Source: Bacteroidota bacterium
Lineage (GTDB): Bacteria > Bacteroidota > Ignavibacteria > UBA10030 > F1-140-MAGs086
Length of the DNA: 6,068 nt
Reading direction: 5' to 3'
Assembly: GCA_005792205.1 (NCBI GenBank)
Contig: SXSO01000013.1
Coordinates: forward strand, 1 to 6,068
Positions 1 through 6,006 of this stretch are shown here, piece after piece. The stretch's first letter is position 1, and every line of letters begins with the position of its first letter. The notes below the pieces were generated by a model. That model ran no database searches. It had not been told where the DNA came from and saw only the letters and a program-made list of their open reading frames with translations. The translations under genes and the position numbers were made by a program.

Positions 1-45
1 CAAGTAAAAAAACTTTATCTCGGCGAAAATTTTAAACTTAGATAG
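1..45 (+). CDS. lptB: LPS export ABC transporter ATPase LptB, C-terminal end (partial)
   Basis: Frame 1 reads QVKKLYLGENFKLR and then stops at TAG (43-45). This closely resembles the conserved LptB C-terminus; I recall E. coli LptB ending VKRVYLGEDFRL. LptB is the cytoplasmic ATPase that drives LptFG to extract lipopolysaccharide from the inner membrane into the Lpt bridge. Only 14 residues are visible, so Walker and signature motifs lie upstream of the window. The YLGE-F-L(R) tail is specific enough to separate LptB from other ABC ATPases, and it implies an outer membrane bearing LPS or a similar glycolipid. The gene runs in the same direction as everything downstream. TAG is the only non-TAA stop seen in the window. 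Confidence 0.8.
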   Translation, partial: QVKKLYLGENFKLR

Positions 46-61
46 ATGTTAAAAAAATTTT

Positions 62-91
62 TTGCTTATATTTTTAAACTTTTTACATAAT
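62..91 (+). promoter_or_regulatory. Possible promoter ahead of the adaptor gene
   Basis: The 51-base gap after lptB holds TTGCTT (62-67), 18 bases, then CATAAT (86-91), a reasonable fit to a sigma-70-type -35/-10 pair. An A7-T6 tract (51-63), likely intrinsically bent, lies just upstream. If used, transcription would start near 97-99, almost at the adaptor ATG, giving a leaderless or near-leaderless mRNA. No GC-rich hairpin is present, so lptB may also read through. In such AT-rich DNA chance matches are common, so this is tentative. Confidence 0.3.
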
Positions 92-96
92 TATTC

Positions 97-1314
97 ATGC
101 CATCATTTGATATTTCTAAACTTAAAATTTCCCAAGAACAACGACATTCATACGCAAACCAAAATAGTTCTAAAAAAAAATTACTTATCTCAATTTCAAC
201 AATAGTTGCACTTGTAATTCTATTTTTTATTTTTTCAAACTCTGAAATTGAAGTTGAAACAGTTCCTGTTTCTCAAATTTCTTCTACACAATCTCATTCC
301 CTACTTTCTGCAAGTGGATATGTAATTGCTGAACGAAAAGCAGCAATCGCATCAAAAGCTACAGGAAGATTGATTCAATTAAATGTGGAAGAAGGAGATG
401 TTGTAAAAAAAAATGAAGTGATTGGAAGATTAGAATTCACAGATGTAGAAGCATATTTAAATCAAGGAAAATCTCAACAAAAAGCAGCAATTGCTCAATT
501 AAATCAAGCAGAAATCGAACTAAAAAGAATTGAAAAAATTTTTGAGAGAACAAAAAAACTTTATAAATCCAATTTGATTTCAAGTGAAGAATTTGAAACC
601 ATAGAAGGACAATTTAATAATGCAAATGCAAATGTAAATCTTGCAAACGCAAATGTGGAATCAGCAAATGCAAATGCAAATGTTTTGGAAACACAATTGG
701 AAAATACTTTTATTCGTGCTCCATTTGATGGAACTGTTTTAAATAAAAATGCTGAAGTTGGAGAAATTGTTGCTCCAATGGCTGCATCTTTAAATTCAAA
801 AAGTGCTGTTGTGACAATTGCTGATATGAGTTCAATTGAAGTTGAAGCAGATGTTTCAGAATCCAATATTGGTAAAGTTAAAGTTGGACTTCCGTGTGAA
901 ATTACTTTAGATGCAATTCCTGATTTTAAATACAATGGTTATGTGCATAAAATTGTTCCAACTGCTGATAGATCAAAAGCAACTGTATTGACAAAAATTC
1001 GTTTTGAAACATATGATAACAGAGTTCTTCCTGAAATGAGTGCAAAAATTTCTTTTCTTGATACAATAAATCAAAACCAAACTTCACAAGAATCTTATAC
1101 TACAATTCCACAAAATGCCGTTTTAAAAATTGATGGAAAAGATATTGTATATACTGTAAAAAATGGAATTGCAAATTCTTGTGAAATTGTATTGGGAAAA
1201 AATTTAGGAACATATTATGAAGTAATCAGTGGAGTAAATATTGGAGATGAAATAATAGTTTCGCCAAGTGAAAAAATAAAAAATGGAAGTAAAATAAAAA
1301 TTAAACAGTTATAA
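97..1314 (+). CDS. Periplasmic adaptor (membrane-fusion protein) of a MacB-like ABC transporter
   Basis: A 405-residue HlyD/MacA-type adaptor, a normal length for the family. It would be anchored in the inner membrane and link the permeases to the periplasm or an outer-membrane partner. A Lys-rich cytoplasmic start (about 1-28) precedes one hydrophobic segment (about 29-47). Next come the first lipoyl half (about 72-113, ASGYVIAERKAAIASKATG then LNVEEGD), an alpha-hairpin coiled coil (about 114-204), the second lipoyl half with the family hallmark IRAPFDGTVL (206-215), a beta-barrel domain (about 237-325, GLPCEITLDAIP) and a membrane-proximal domain (about 335-405). Two cysteines (C267, C362) both sit in a Cys-Glu-Ile context. 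The ATG at 97 is preceded by an in-frame TAA (88-90), and the next Met is residue 228, so the start is secure. No Shine-Dalgarno is visible. The ATPase gene follows after 3 bases. It resembles MacA in role, but orthology and substrate are not established. Confidence 0.9.
   Translation: MPSFDISKLKISQEQRHSYANQNSSKKKLLISISTIVALVILFFIFSNSEIEVETVPVSQISSTQSHSLLSASGYVIAERKAAIASKATGRLIQLNVEEGDVVKKNEVIGRLEFTDVEAYLNQGKSQQKAAIAQLNQAEIELKRIEKIFERTKKLYKSNLISSEEFETIEGQFNNANANVNLANANVESANANANVLETQLENTFIRAPFDGTVLNKNAEVGEIVAPMAASLNSKSAVVTIADMSSIEVEADVSESNIGKVKVGLPCEITLDAIPDFKYNGYVHKIVPTADRSKATVLTKIRFETYDNRVLPEMSAKISFLDTINQNQTSQESYTTIPQNAVLKIDGKDIVYTVKNGIANSCEIVLGKNLGTYYEVISGVNIGDEIIVSPSEKIKNGSKIKIKQL
622..690 (+). 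repeat. Heptad-encoding 21-nt tandem repeat built of GCAAAY hexamers
   Basis: Inside the adaptor coiled coil, adaptor residues 176-182 (ANANVNL) and 183-189 (ANANVES) are back-to-back heptads encoded by similar 21-nt units (622-642 and 643-663). A third unit, ANANANVLE (residues 190-198, 664-690), carries one extra Ala-Asn hexamer. The hexamer GCAAAT or GCAAAC occurs at 622, 628, 643, 649, 664, 670 and 676. The reading frame is kept throughout. Ala-rich heptads are usual in this hairpin just before the RAPFDG motif, but the nucleotide regularity suggests expansion by slippage or unequal exchange. Confidence 0.75.
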
Positions 1315-1317
1315 TTT

Positions 1318-2049
1318 ATGAACGCAAATTCAGATAATCTAATTCAACAATCACAAAATGTTGAAAACGTGGAATCAAATAACACAATTGTTTCAATTCA
1401 ATCTCTTTCCAAATCATATTGGAGAGAAAAATTTGAAATTCCCGTTTTAAAAAATATTTCTTTTGATATTCCAAAAGGAGAATTTCTCGCACTTATGGGA
1501 CCAAGTGGTTCAGGAAAAACTACTCTCTTAAATTTAATTGCAGGAATAGATAAACCAAGTGATGGTAAAATTTTTGTGAATAATGTGGATATTTCTTTGA
1601 TGGGTGAATCACAACTTGCAAATTGGAGAACTAATTGTATTGGATTTATTTTTCAATTTTACAATTTGATTCCCGTTTTAAATGCATATGAAAACGTAGA
1701 ACTTCCACTTTTACTTACAAAACTTTCAAAAAAAGAAAGAAGAGAACGAGTGGAATTGGTTTTAAATATAGTTGGACTTTCAGATAGAATGGATCATTCT
1801 CCAAAACAACTTTCAGGAGGACAACAACAACGAGTTGCAATTGCAAGAGCAATTGTAACAGATCCTCTTCTAATTGTTGCTGATGAACCAACAGGAGATT
1901 TGGACAAACATTCTGCTGAAGAAATTATGTTGTTACTTCAAGAATTAAATGCTGAATTAAATAAAACAATTATAATGGTAACTCATGATCCAAGAGCTGC
2001 AGAAAAAGCACACTCAATTCGCCACTTTGACAAAGGAGAACTTTCATAA
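1318..2049 (+). CDS. ABC transporter ATP-binding protein, LolD/MacB class
   Basis: A 243-residue cytoplasmic ATPase with all ABC motifs intact: Walker A GPSGSGKT (61-68), Q-loop Gln113 in IFQFYNLIP, signature LSGGQQQR (165-172), Walker B LLIVADEP (184-191) with catalytic Glu190, D-loop around GDLD (193-196), and switch His223 in VTHDP. The LSGGQQQRVAIARA and ADEPTGDLD wording is typical of the LolD/MacB/FtsE group that pairs with FtsX-fold permeases. It would hydrolyse ATP as a dimer to drive the two downstream permeases. An Asn/Gln-rich stretch of about 22 residues precedes the usual first strand (TIVSIQSLSKSY). A GTG at residue 18 (1369) is a possible alternative start, but the ATG just 3 bases after the adaptor stop is favoured. 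Its stop TAA shares its last A with the next gene's ATG, indicating translational coupling. Confidence 0.95.
   Translation: MNANSDNLIQQSQNVENVESNNTIVSIQSLSKSYWREKFEIPVLKNISFDIPKGEFLALMGPSGSGKTTLLNLIAGIDKPSDGKIFVNNVDISLMGESQLANWRTNCIGFIFQFYNLIPVLNAYENVELPLLLTKLSKKERRERVELVLNIVGLSDRMDHSPKQLSGGQQQRVAIARAIVTDPLLIVADEPTGDLDKHSAEEIMLLLQELNAELNKTIIMVTHDPRAAEKAHSIRHFDKGELS
2032..2038 (+). promoter_or_regulatory. Shine-Dalgarno-like AAAGGAG before the first permease
   Basis: AAAGGAG lies 10 bases before the ATG at 2049, inside the last codons of the ATPase gene. It is the only clear Shine-Dalgarno-like sequence ahead of a start in this window. The same bases encode the Asp-Lys-Gly-Glu tail of the ATPase, a commonly seen ending in this family, so the match may come from protein constraint rather than selection for ribosome binding. 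Confidence 0.4.
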
Positions 2050-3212
2050 TGAAAATTTTAAAATTGGTTTTAAAGAATTTTAAACGACACAAATTGAGGT
2101 TATTTTTGACAATTGGTGGAATTGGAATTACTGTTATGGCATTTACTTTGTTGAGAACTGTGCTTTATGCGTGGTATGCAGGAGCTGATGTTGCTGCTGC
2201 TGATAGAGTAATAACACGACATGCAGTTTCTTTTATATTTCCACTTCCTGTTGCCTACAAACACCAAATCGCAAATATAAAAGGTGTAAAAAAAGTAACA
2301 TATGCAACTTGGTTTCAAGGAATCTACAAAGATAAAAACCAATTTTTTCCACGAATGGCAATAGAACCAGAAACTTTTTTTGATGTGTATCATGAGTATA
2401 AAGTTAAAGAAAAAAAACATCTTCAAGATTTAATTACAAAAAGAAATGGATGTATCGTTGGTGTAAAAATTGCAAAAGAATATAATTTAAAAATTGGAGA
2501 TATAATGGTTGTAGATGGAGATATTTATCCCGGAACTTGGCAATTTGAAGTTGTCGGATTTTATAGCGGTGAAGGAAATAAAAAAATTGATGAAACATGG
2601 ATGGTTTTCAATTGGAATTATCTCAATGAATCTTTAAAACTACAAAATTCTAACTCTGCAAACCATATTGGATGGTATGTTTTCAAAATTGACGATATCA
2701 AAAAGACAGCAGAAATTTCAAATAATGTAGACAACCTTTTTAAAAATTCATTCGCTCCAACTAAAACTGAAACCGAACAAGCATTCAATCAAAGTTTTAT
2801 ATCAATGTCAGAATCAATTATTGCGGCATTAGAATTTATTTCTTTCGTGATTATTGGAATACTTACTCTTGTACTTGCAAACACAATGGTTATGTCATCA
2901 AGAGAACGAATCAAAGAATATGCTGTAATGAAAACAATTGGATTTACGGCAAAAAATATAGTTACTCTAATAATTGGTGAATCAATTTTTATATCACTCA
3001 TTGGAGGAATTATTGGAACACTTATTTCATTTCCAATTGTTGAAGGAATTGCAGAAGCATTGTCTAGATTTTTTCCAATTTTTATTATACAACCATCAAC
3101 ACTTATTATTTCTGTGGTATTTATAATTTTTGCAGGAATTGTTTCTTCTATAGTTCCTGTAATGCATGCAACAAAAATGAGTATTGTAGATGGATTGAGA
3201 CATATAGGGTAA
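2049..3212 (+). CDS. FtsX/MacB-fold ABC transporter permease, first of a pair
   Basis: A 387-residue inner-membrane permease with the four-helix MacB/LolC layout. Helix 1 spans about 17-41, followed by a periplasmic MacB_PCD-like domain (about 42-255), then helices at about 260-282, 305-335 and 350-372. The FtsX core is seen at SSRERIKEYAVMKTIGFTAK (283-302), the coupling-loop region that contacts the ATPase, and in the C-terminal PVMHATKMSIVDGLR (370-384). Distinctive periplasmic motifs are VSFIFPLPVAY (60-70), WFQGIYKD (88-95), PGTWQFEVVGFYSG (161-174) and DETW (181-184). I recall this combination from permeases in Acidobacteria and Myxococcota, so it appears to be a conserved subfamily distinct from classical MacB, whose ATPase is fused to the permease. 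The ATG overlaps the ATPase stop by 1 base. It probably forms a heterodimer with the second permease. Substrate unknown. Confidence 0.9.
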   Translation: MKILKLVLKNFKRHKLRLFLTIGGIGITVMAFTLLRTVLYAWYAGADVAAADRVITRHAVSFIFPLPVAYKHQIANIKGVKKVTYATWFQGIYKDKNQFFPRMAIEPETFFDVYHEYKVKEKKHLQDLITKRNGCIVGVKIAKEYNLKIGDIMVVDGDIYPGTWQFEVVGFYSGEGNKKIDETWMVFNWNYLNESLKLQNSNSANHIGWYVFKIDDIKKTAEISNNVDNLFKNSFAPTKTETEQAFNQSFISMSESIIAALEFISFVIIGILTLVLANTMVMSSRERIKEYAVMKTIGFTAKNIVTLIIGESIFISLIGGIIGTLISFPIVEGIAEALSRFFPIFIIQPSTLIISVVFIIFAGIVSSIVPVMHATKMSIVDGLRHIG

Positions 3213-3213
3213 C

Positions 3214-3268
3214 TTAATTTCAATCAATTAAATCAATGAAAAAACTTTATGTTAATTCCAATCAATTA
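3214..3268 (+). repeat. 17-bp direct repeat, one mismatch, around the second permease start
   Basis: TTAATTTCAATCAATTA (3214-3230) and TTAATTCCAATCAATTA (3252-3268) match at 16 of 17 positions and begin 38 bases apart. The first copy is in the 36-base gap after the first permease. The second begins directly after the ATG at 3249 and encodes the start of the second permease. TTAATT (3214-3219) and AATTAA (3226-3231) could also pair as a weak AT-only stem. It may be a remnant tandem duplication or a protein or RNA binding site; chance is not excluded in AT-rich DNA. Confidence 0.5.
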
Positions 3269-4421
3269 TACAATTAGAAGTTTACTCTCAAGAAAACTTA
3301 CAACATTTCTTACAGTGTTTGGAATTTCACTTGTTGTATTTGTCTTTGCAGCATCACTAATGCTTTCGTATGGAATTGAAAAAGCAATGACTGATACTGG
3401 AAGTGAAAATAATGTAATTCTAACACGAAAAGCGTCACAAGGAGAACTTGCAAGTCAAATTTCAAGAGATGCTTTAAATGAAATTGCAAACTTTCCTGAA
3501 ATCGAAAAATCAAAAGATGGAACTCCGTTTTTTACAATGGAACTTTATACACTTATCAATCTCTATAAAAAAGCAACCAACAGTATGGGTAATGTAACTA
3601 TTCGTGGAGTTGCAGAAAAATCATTTGAACTTCGTCCACAAGTTAAATTGATAAAAGGAAGAAAATTTTCATACGGAAAAAATGAAATAATAGTTGGTTC
3701 AAATATAGAAGAAAGATTTAAAAGTTGTAAAATCGGAAGTGTGATAAAATTTGCAAATACAAATTGGACTATCGTTGGAATTTTTTCAACTGATGGAAGT
3801 GGTTTTGATTCAGAAATTTGGGGAGATGTAAATCTATTTATGACATTATTCAATAGAGGCACAATATATTCTTCAATGACTTTTAAAACAAATCCAAAAA
3901 ATTTTGAAATCGTAAAACAAAAAATTGCAAAAGATAAACGACTAAATTATATAGAACCAAAAATTGAAAAACATTTTTACAAAGAGCAATCTGAAATGAT
4001 GTCGAGTTTTATTTCTGTTTTGGGAACAAGCATTACAATTATTTTTAGTATTGGAGCAGTGATTGGAGCAATAATCACTATGTATTCAAGCATTGCAAAT
4101 AGAGTTGTGGAAATTGGAACTTTGCGAGCATTAGGATTTAAGAGAAGAAGTATTTTAATTGCATTTCTATTTGAGTGTATGTTAATCTCTTTTATTGGAT
4201 GTTTTATTGGAATTTTTGCTGCTTCATTTTTACAAGTTATTACAATTTCAACCACAAATTTTGGGACATTTTCAGAACTTGCATTTAGTTTTGAACTCAC
4301 ACTTGATGTAATTAAATATAGTATTATTTTTTCTGTGATTATGGGATTTATTGGTGGTGTATTTCCCGCAGTTCGTGCATCATTTTTAAGCATAATAAAT
4401 GCATTGAGAATGGATGTTTAA
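3249..4421 (+). CDS. FtsX/MacB-fold ABC transporter permease, second of a pair
   Basis: A 390-residue permease with the same topology as its neighbour: helix 1 at about 17-41, a periplasmic MacB_PCD-like domain at about 42-252, and helices at about 255-278, 301-330 and 356-376. The FtsX hallmarks are strong: NRVVEIGTLRALGFKRRSIL (284-303) and the C-terminal PAVRASFLSIINALR (373-387). Periplasmic motifs include GSENNVILTRKAS (51-63), RGVAEKSFELRPQVKLIKGR (119-138), EIIVGSNIEERF (146-157) and GSGFDSEIWGD (183-193), which I recall as characteristic of the partner permease in the same subfamily. Little sequence is shared with the first permease outside the fold motifs, so they are not a recent duplication and probably act as a heterodimer, as LolC and LolE do. 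The ATG at 3249 lacks a Shine-Dalgarno. The out-of-frame ATG at 3236 opens only a 12-codon frame. The N-terminal IPINYTIRSLLSRKLTTFL fits the family start. Confidence 0.92.
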   Translation: MLIPINYTIRSLLSRKLTTFLTVFGISLVVFVFAASLMLSYGIEKAMTDTGSENNVILTRKASQGELASQISRDALNEIANFPEIEKSKDGTPFFTMELYTLINLYKKATNSMGNVTIRGVAEKSFELRPQVKLIKGRKFSYGKNEIIVGSNIEERFKSCKIGSVIKFANTNWTIVGIFSTDGSGFDSEIWGDVNLFMTLFNRGTIYSSMTFKTNPKNFEIVKQKIAKDKRLNYIEPKIEKHFYKEQSEMMSSFISVLGTSITIIFSIGAVIGAIITMYSSIANRVVEIGTLRALGFKRRSILIAFLFECMLISFIGCFIGIFAASFLQVITISTTNFGTFSELAFSFELTLDVIKYSIIFSVIMGFIGGVFPAVRASFLSIINALRMDV

Positions 4422-4437
4422 TTTCTATTTTTTTTAG

Positions 4438-4445
4438 TAACTTTG
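4438..4445 (+). promoter_or_regulatory. TAnnTTTG box, possible Bacteroidota-type promoter
   Basis: The 43-base gap before the TPR gene contains TAACTTTG, an exact match to the -7 consensus TAnnTTTG known for Bacteroidota housekeeping promoters. A start about 7 bases downstream would leave a leader of roughly 12-15 bases before the ATG at 4465. No convincing TTTG -33 element lies 19-21 bases upstream. T-rich runs flank the box (4428-4435 and 4451-4459). It would allow the TPR-uppP pair to be expressed separately from the transporter. Confidence 0.4.
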
Positions 4446-4464
4446 TCAAATTTTTTTTAAACCT

Positions 4465-5160
4465 ATGTTAAAAGCACAAAAGAAAATAAAGATTAATTCA
4501 AAAGAAATTAGACATGATGAACTCTTAACTCTATTTGAAAAAGTTTCTGTTTGGTATTATGACAATGCACAAAAAGTAAATATTGCTGCAATTGTTTTAC
4601 TTGTCGCAATAGCGGGAACAATTTTTTATATATACAATGTTCGCTCAAACAATGAAATTGCTTCAAAGGAATTTGGAAAAATTTTTTCGTATTACGATAA
4701 AGGAGATTACAAAATTGCAATTGATGGAATAAAAGACAAAAAAATAAACGGATTAAAACAAATCGCAGAAGAATATGATGGAACTGATGCTGGAGAAATT
4801 GCTGAATTTTATTTAGCAAACTCATATCTTGTAGATGAAAAATATAGTGAAGCAAAAAAACATTTTGAAAACTGTAATACTTCAAATAGCTTGTTAAAAT
4901 CTGCAACTTTGTCAGGAATTGCACAATGCTATGAATCTGAAAAAAATTATTTAGAAGCAGCAAAAAATTTTGAACAAGCAGCAACTTACACCAAAGAAAA
5001 TTACTTGAATGCAGAATATCTTTTTCATTCTGCAATGAATTTTGCAAATGCAGGCGAAAAGGAAAAAGGAATTGAAATTTTAAAACGAATTAGAATTGAT
5101 TTCCCAAAGTCGGAAATTTCTCGCGACATAGATAGATACATAGCAGAAATTTCATATTAA
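4465..5160 (+). CDS. Membrane-anchored TPR protein, YfgM-like architecture
   Basis: A 231-residue protein with a basic N-terminal cytoplasmic segment (1-38, including NSKEIRHDELLTLFEKV at 11-27), one transmembrane helix (about 39-57, AAIVLLVAIAGTIFYIY) and an extracytoplasmic helical-repeat domain. Likely TPR units lie at about 110-137 (AEFYLANSYLVDEKYSEAKKHF), 146-175 (ATLSGIAQCYESEKNYLEAAKNFE) and 183-215 (AEYLFHSAMNFANAGEKEKG then ILKRIR). The layout matches the YfgM / TPR_21 type of single-pass protein, whose E. coli member associates with the Sec translocon and periplasmic chaperones. Similar proteins with an SKKEIK-like N-terminus are common in Bacteroidota relatives. A role as an inner-membrane scaffold or chaperone partner is inference. 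No Shine-Dalgarno is present. It ends 2 bases before the uppP start, so the two are probably co-translated. Confidence 0.8.
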   Translation: MLKAQKKIKINSKEIRHDELLTLFEKVSVWYYDNAQKVNIAAIVLLVAIAGTIFYIYNVRSNNEIASKEFGKIFSYYDKGDYKIAIDGIKDKKINGLKQIAEEYDGTDAGEIAEFYLANSYLVDEKYSEAKKHFENCNTSNSLLKSATLSGIAQCYESEKNYLEAAKNFEQAATYTKENYLNAEYLFHSAMNFANAGEKEKGIEILKRIRIDFPKSEISRDIDRYIAEISY

Positions 5161-5162
5161 AC

Positions 5163-5993
5163 TTGTCAATAATAGATGCAATTTTACTTGGAATTGTTCA
5201 AGGAATAACAGAATTTATTCCAGTAAGTAGTTCTGCACATTTGACAATTGTTGGAAATTTTTTAAATTTAATTGACAGTAAAAATCCTAAAGAATGGACT
5301 GCAATTATTGCAATACTTCAACTTGGAACAATTATAGCAGTCATAATTTATTTTTACAAAATACTTTTTAAAATTACAAAATCATTTTGTATAGAAAATT
5401 TTTTAAACAAAAAAAAAATTAGATTACAATCTCTTGAATCAAAACTTGGATGGTATATCATTTTGGGAAGTTTGCCAATTGTAGTTTTCGGAATATTATT
5501 AAAAGAAATAGTTGAAGGAAGTTTAACAAAAAATATTTTTTTTATTTCTTTTAATTTAATTTTTTTTGCAATTGTATTATTTGTTGCAGAAAAAATTTCA
5601 AAACAAAAAAGAAATTTAAATGAGATAAACTTTTTTGATGCTATTGGAATTGGGTTTGCACAAATTTTTGCTTTATTTCCTGGAGCATCTCGTTCAGGAG
5701 TTACAATTTCAGCAGGACTTTTTTCTGGACTTAAACGAGAAGTTGCCGCTGAATTTTCATTTTTAATATCAATTCCTGCAATTGTTGGAAGTGGAATTTT
5801 TGAACTTAAAACTGCTTTTCAAGAAATTCAAACAATTGGAATTGAAATTATTATTGGAACTTTTGTATCAACTGTTGTTGGATATTTTGCAATTTATTTT
5901 TTATTACATTTTTTAAAAAAACACTCAAATAAAGTTTTTATCTATTATAGAATTGCTTTTGGAATTTTTTTAATATTATTTTTTATCAATTAA
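5163..5993 (+). CDS. uppP: Undecaprenyl-diphosphatase (UppP/BacA family)
   Basis: A 276-residue polytopic membrane enzyme, normal family length. It dephosphorylates undecaprenyl pyrophosphate to the monophosphate, recycling the C55 carrier for peptidoglycan and other envelope glycans; members confer bacitracin tolerance when abundant. Two signature regions are intact: QGITEFIPVSSSAH (13-26), holding the (E/Q)xxxE pair Gln13 and Glu17, the Ser cluster and His26; and PGASRSGVTIS (173-183), whose Arg177 matches the catalytic Arg of E. coli UppP. QLGTIIAVIIYF (53-64) is another typical helix. The start is TTG at 5163. The frame has an upstream stop (5133-5135) and no ATG anywhere, and the N-terminal SIIDAILLGIVQG fits family starts, so TTG is well supported. 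It lies 2 bases after the TPR stop. A run of ten A (5409-5418) encodes Lys-Lys-Lys in the loop at 83-85. Confidence 0.96.
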   Translation: MSIIDAILLGIVQGITEFIPVSSSAHLTIVGNFLNLIDSKNPKEWTAIIAILQLGTIIAVIIYFYKILFKITKSFCIENFLNKKKIRLQSLESKLGWYIILGSLPIVVFGILLKEIVEGSLTKNIFFISFNLIFFAIVLFVAEKISKQKRNLNEINFFDAIGIGFAQIFALFPGASRSGVTISAGLFSGLKREVAAEFSFLISIPAIVGSGIFELKTAFQEIQTIGIEIIIGTFVSTVVGYFAIYFLLHFLKKHSNKVFIYYRIAFGIFLILFFIN

Positions 5994-6006
5994 ATATCAA
6001 CAAATC

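Noticed and set aside
51..63. A7-T6 palindromic tract after lptB as an intrinsic terminator
   Set aside because: No GC stem and no loop; a self-complementary A/T tract alone is not a convincing terminator. It is more likely just bent DNA.
561..935. Antisense open frame of 124 codons opposite the adaptor
   Set aside because: The repetitive Phe-Ala segments are just the reverse complement of the GCAAAT hexamer tract.
2789..3223. Antisense open frame of 144 codons opposite the first permease
   Set aside because: Ile/Ser/Thr-rich, without motifs. It mirrors transmembrane codons of a well-supported permease on the + strand.
3236..3274. Short frame starting at ATG 3236 as a small gene or an alternative permease start
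   Set aside because: It is out of frame with the permease and stops after 12 codons. The permease N-terminus from 3249 already fits its family.
3977..4393. Antisense open frame of 138 codons opposite the second permease
   Set aside because: No recognisable family. It is the complement of the FtsX core, so a shadow.
4508..5047. Antisense open frame of 179 codons opposite the TPR gene
   Set aside because: Its product is a low-complexity Leu/Phe/Gln/His-rich string with no recognisable domain, and it lies fully opposite a clear TPR protein. It is a codon-bias shadow.
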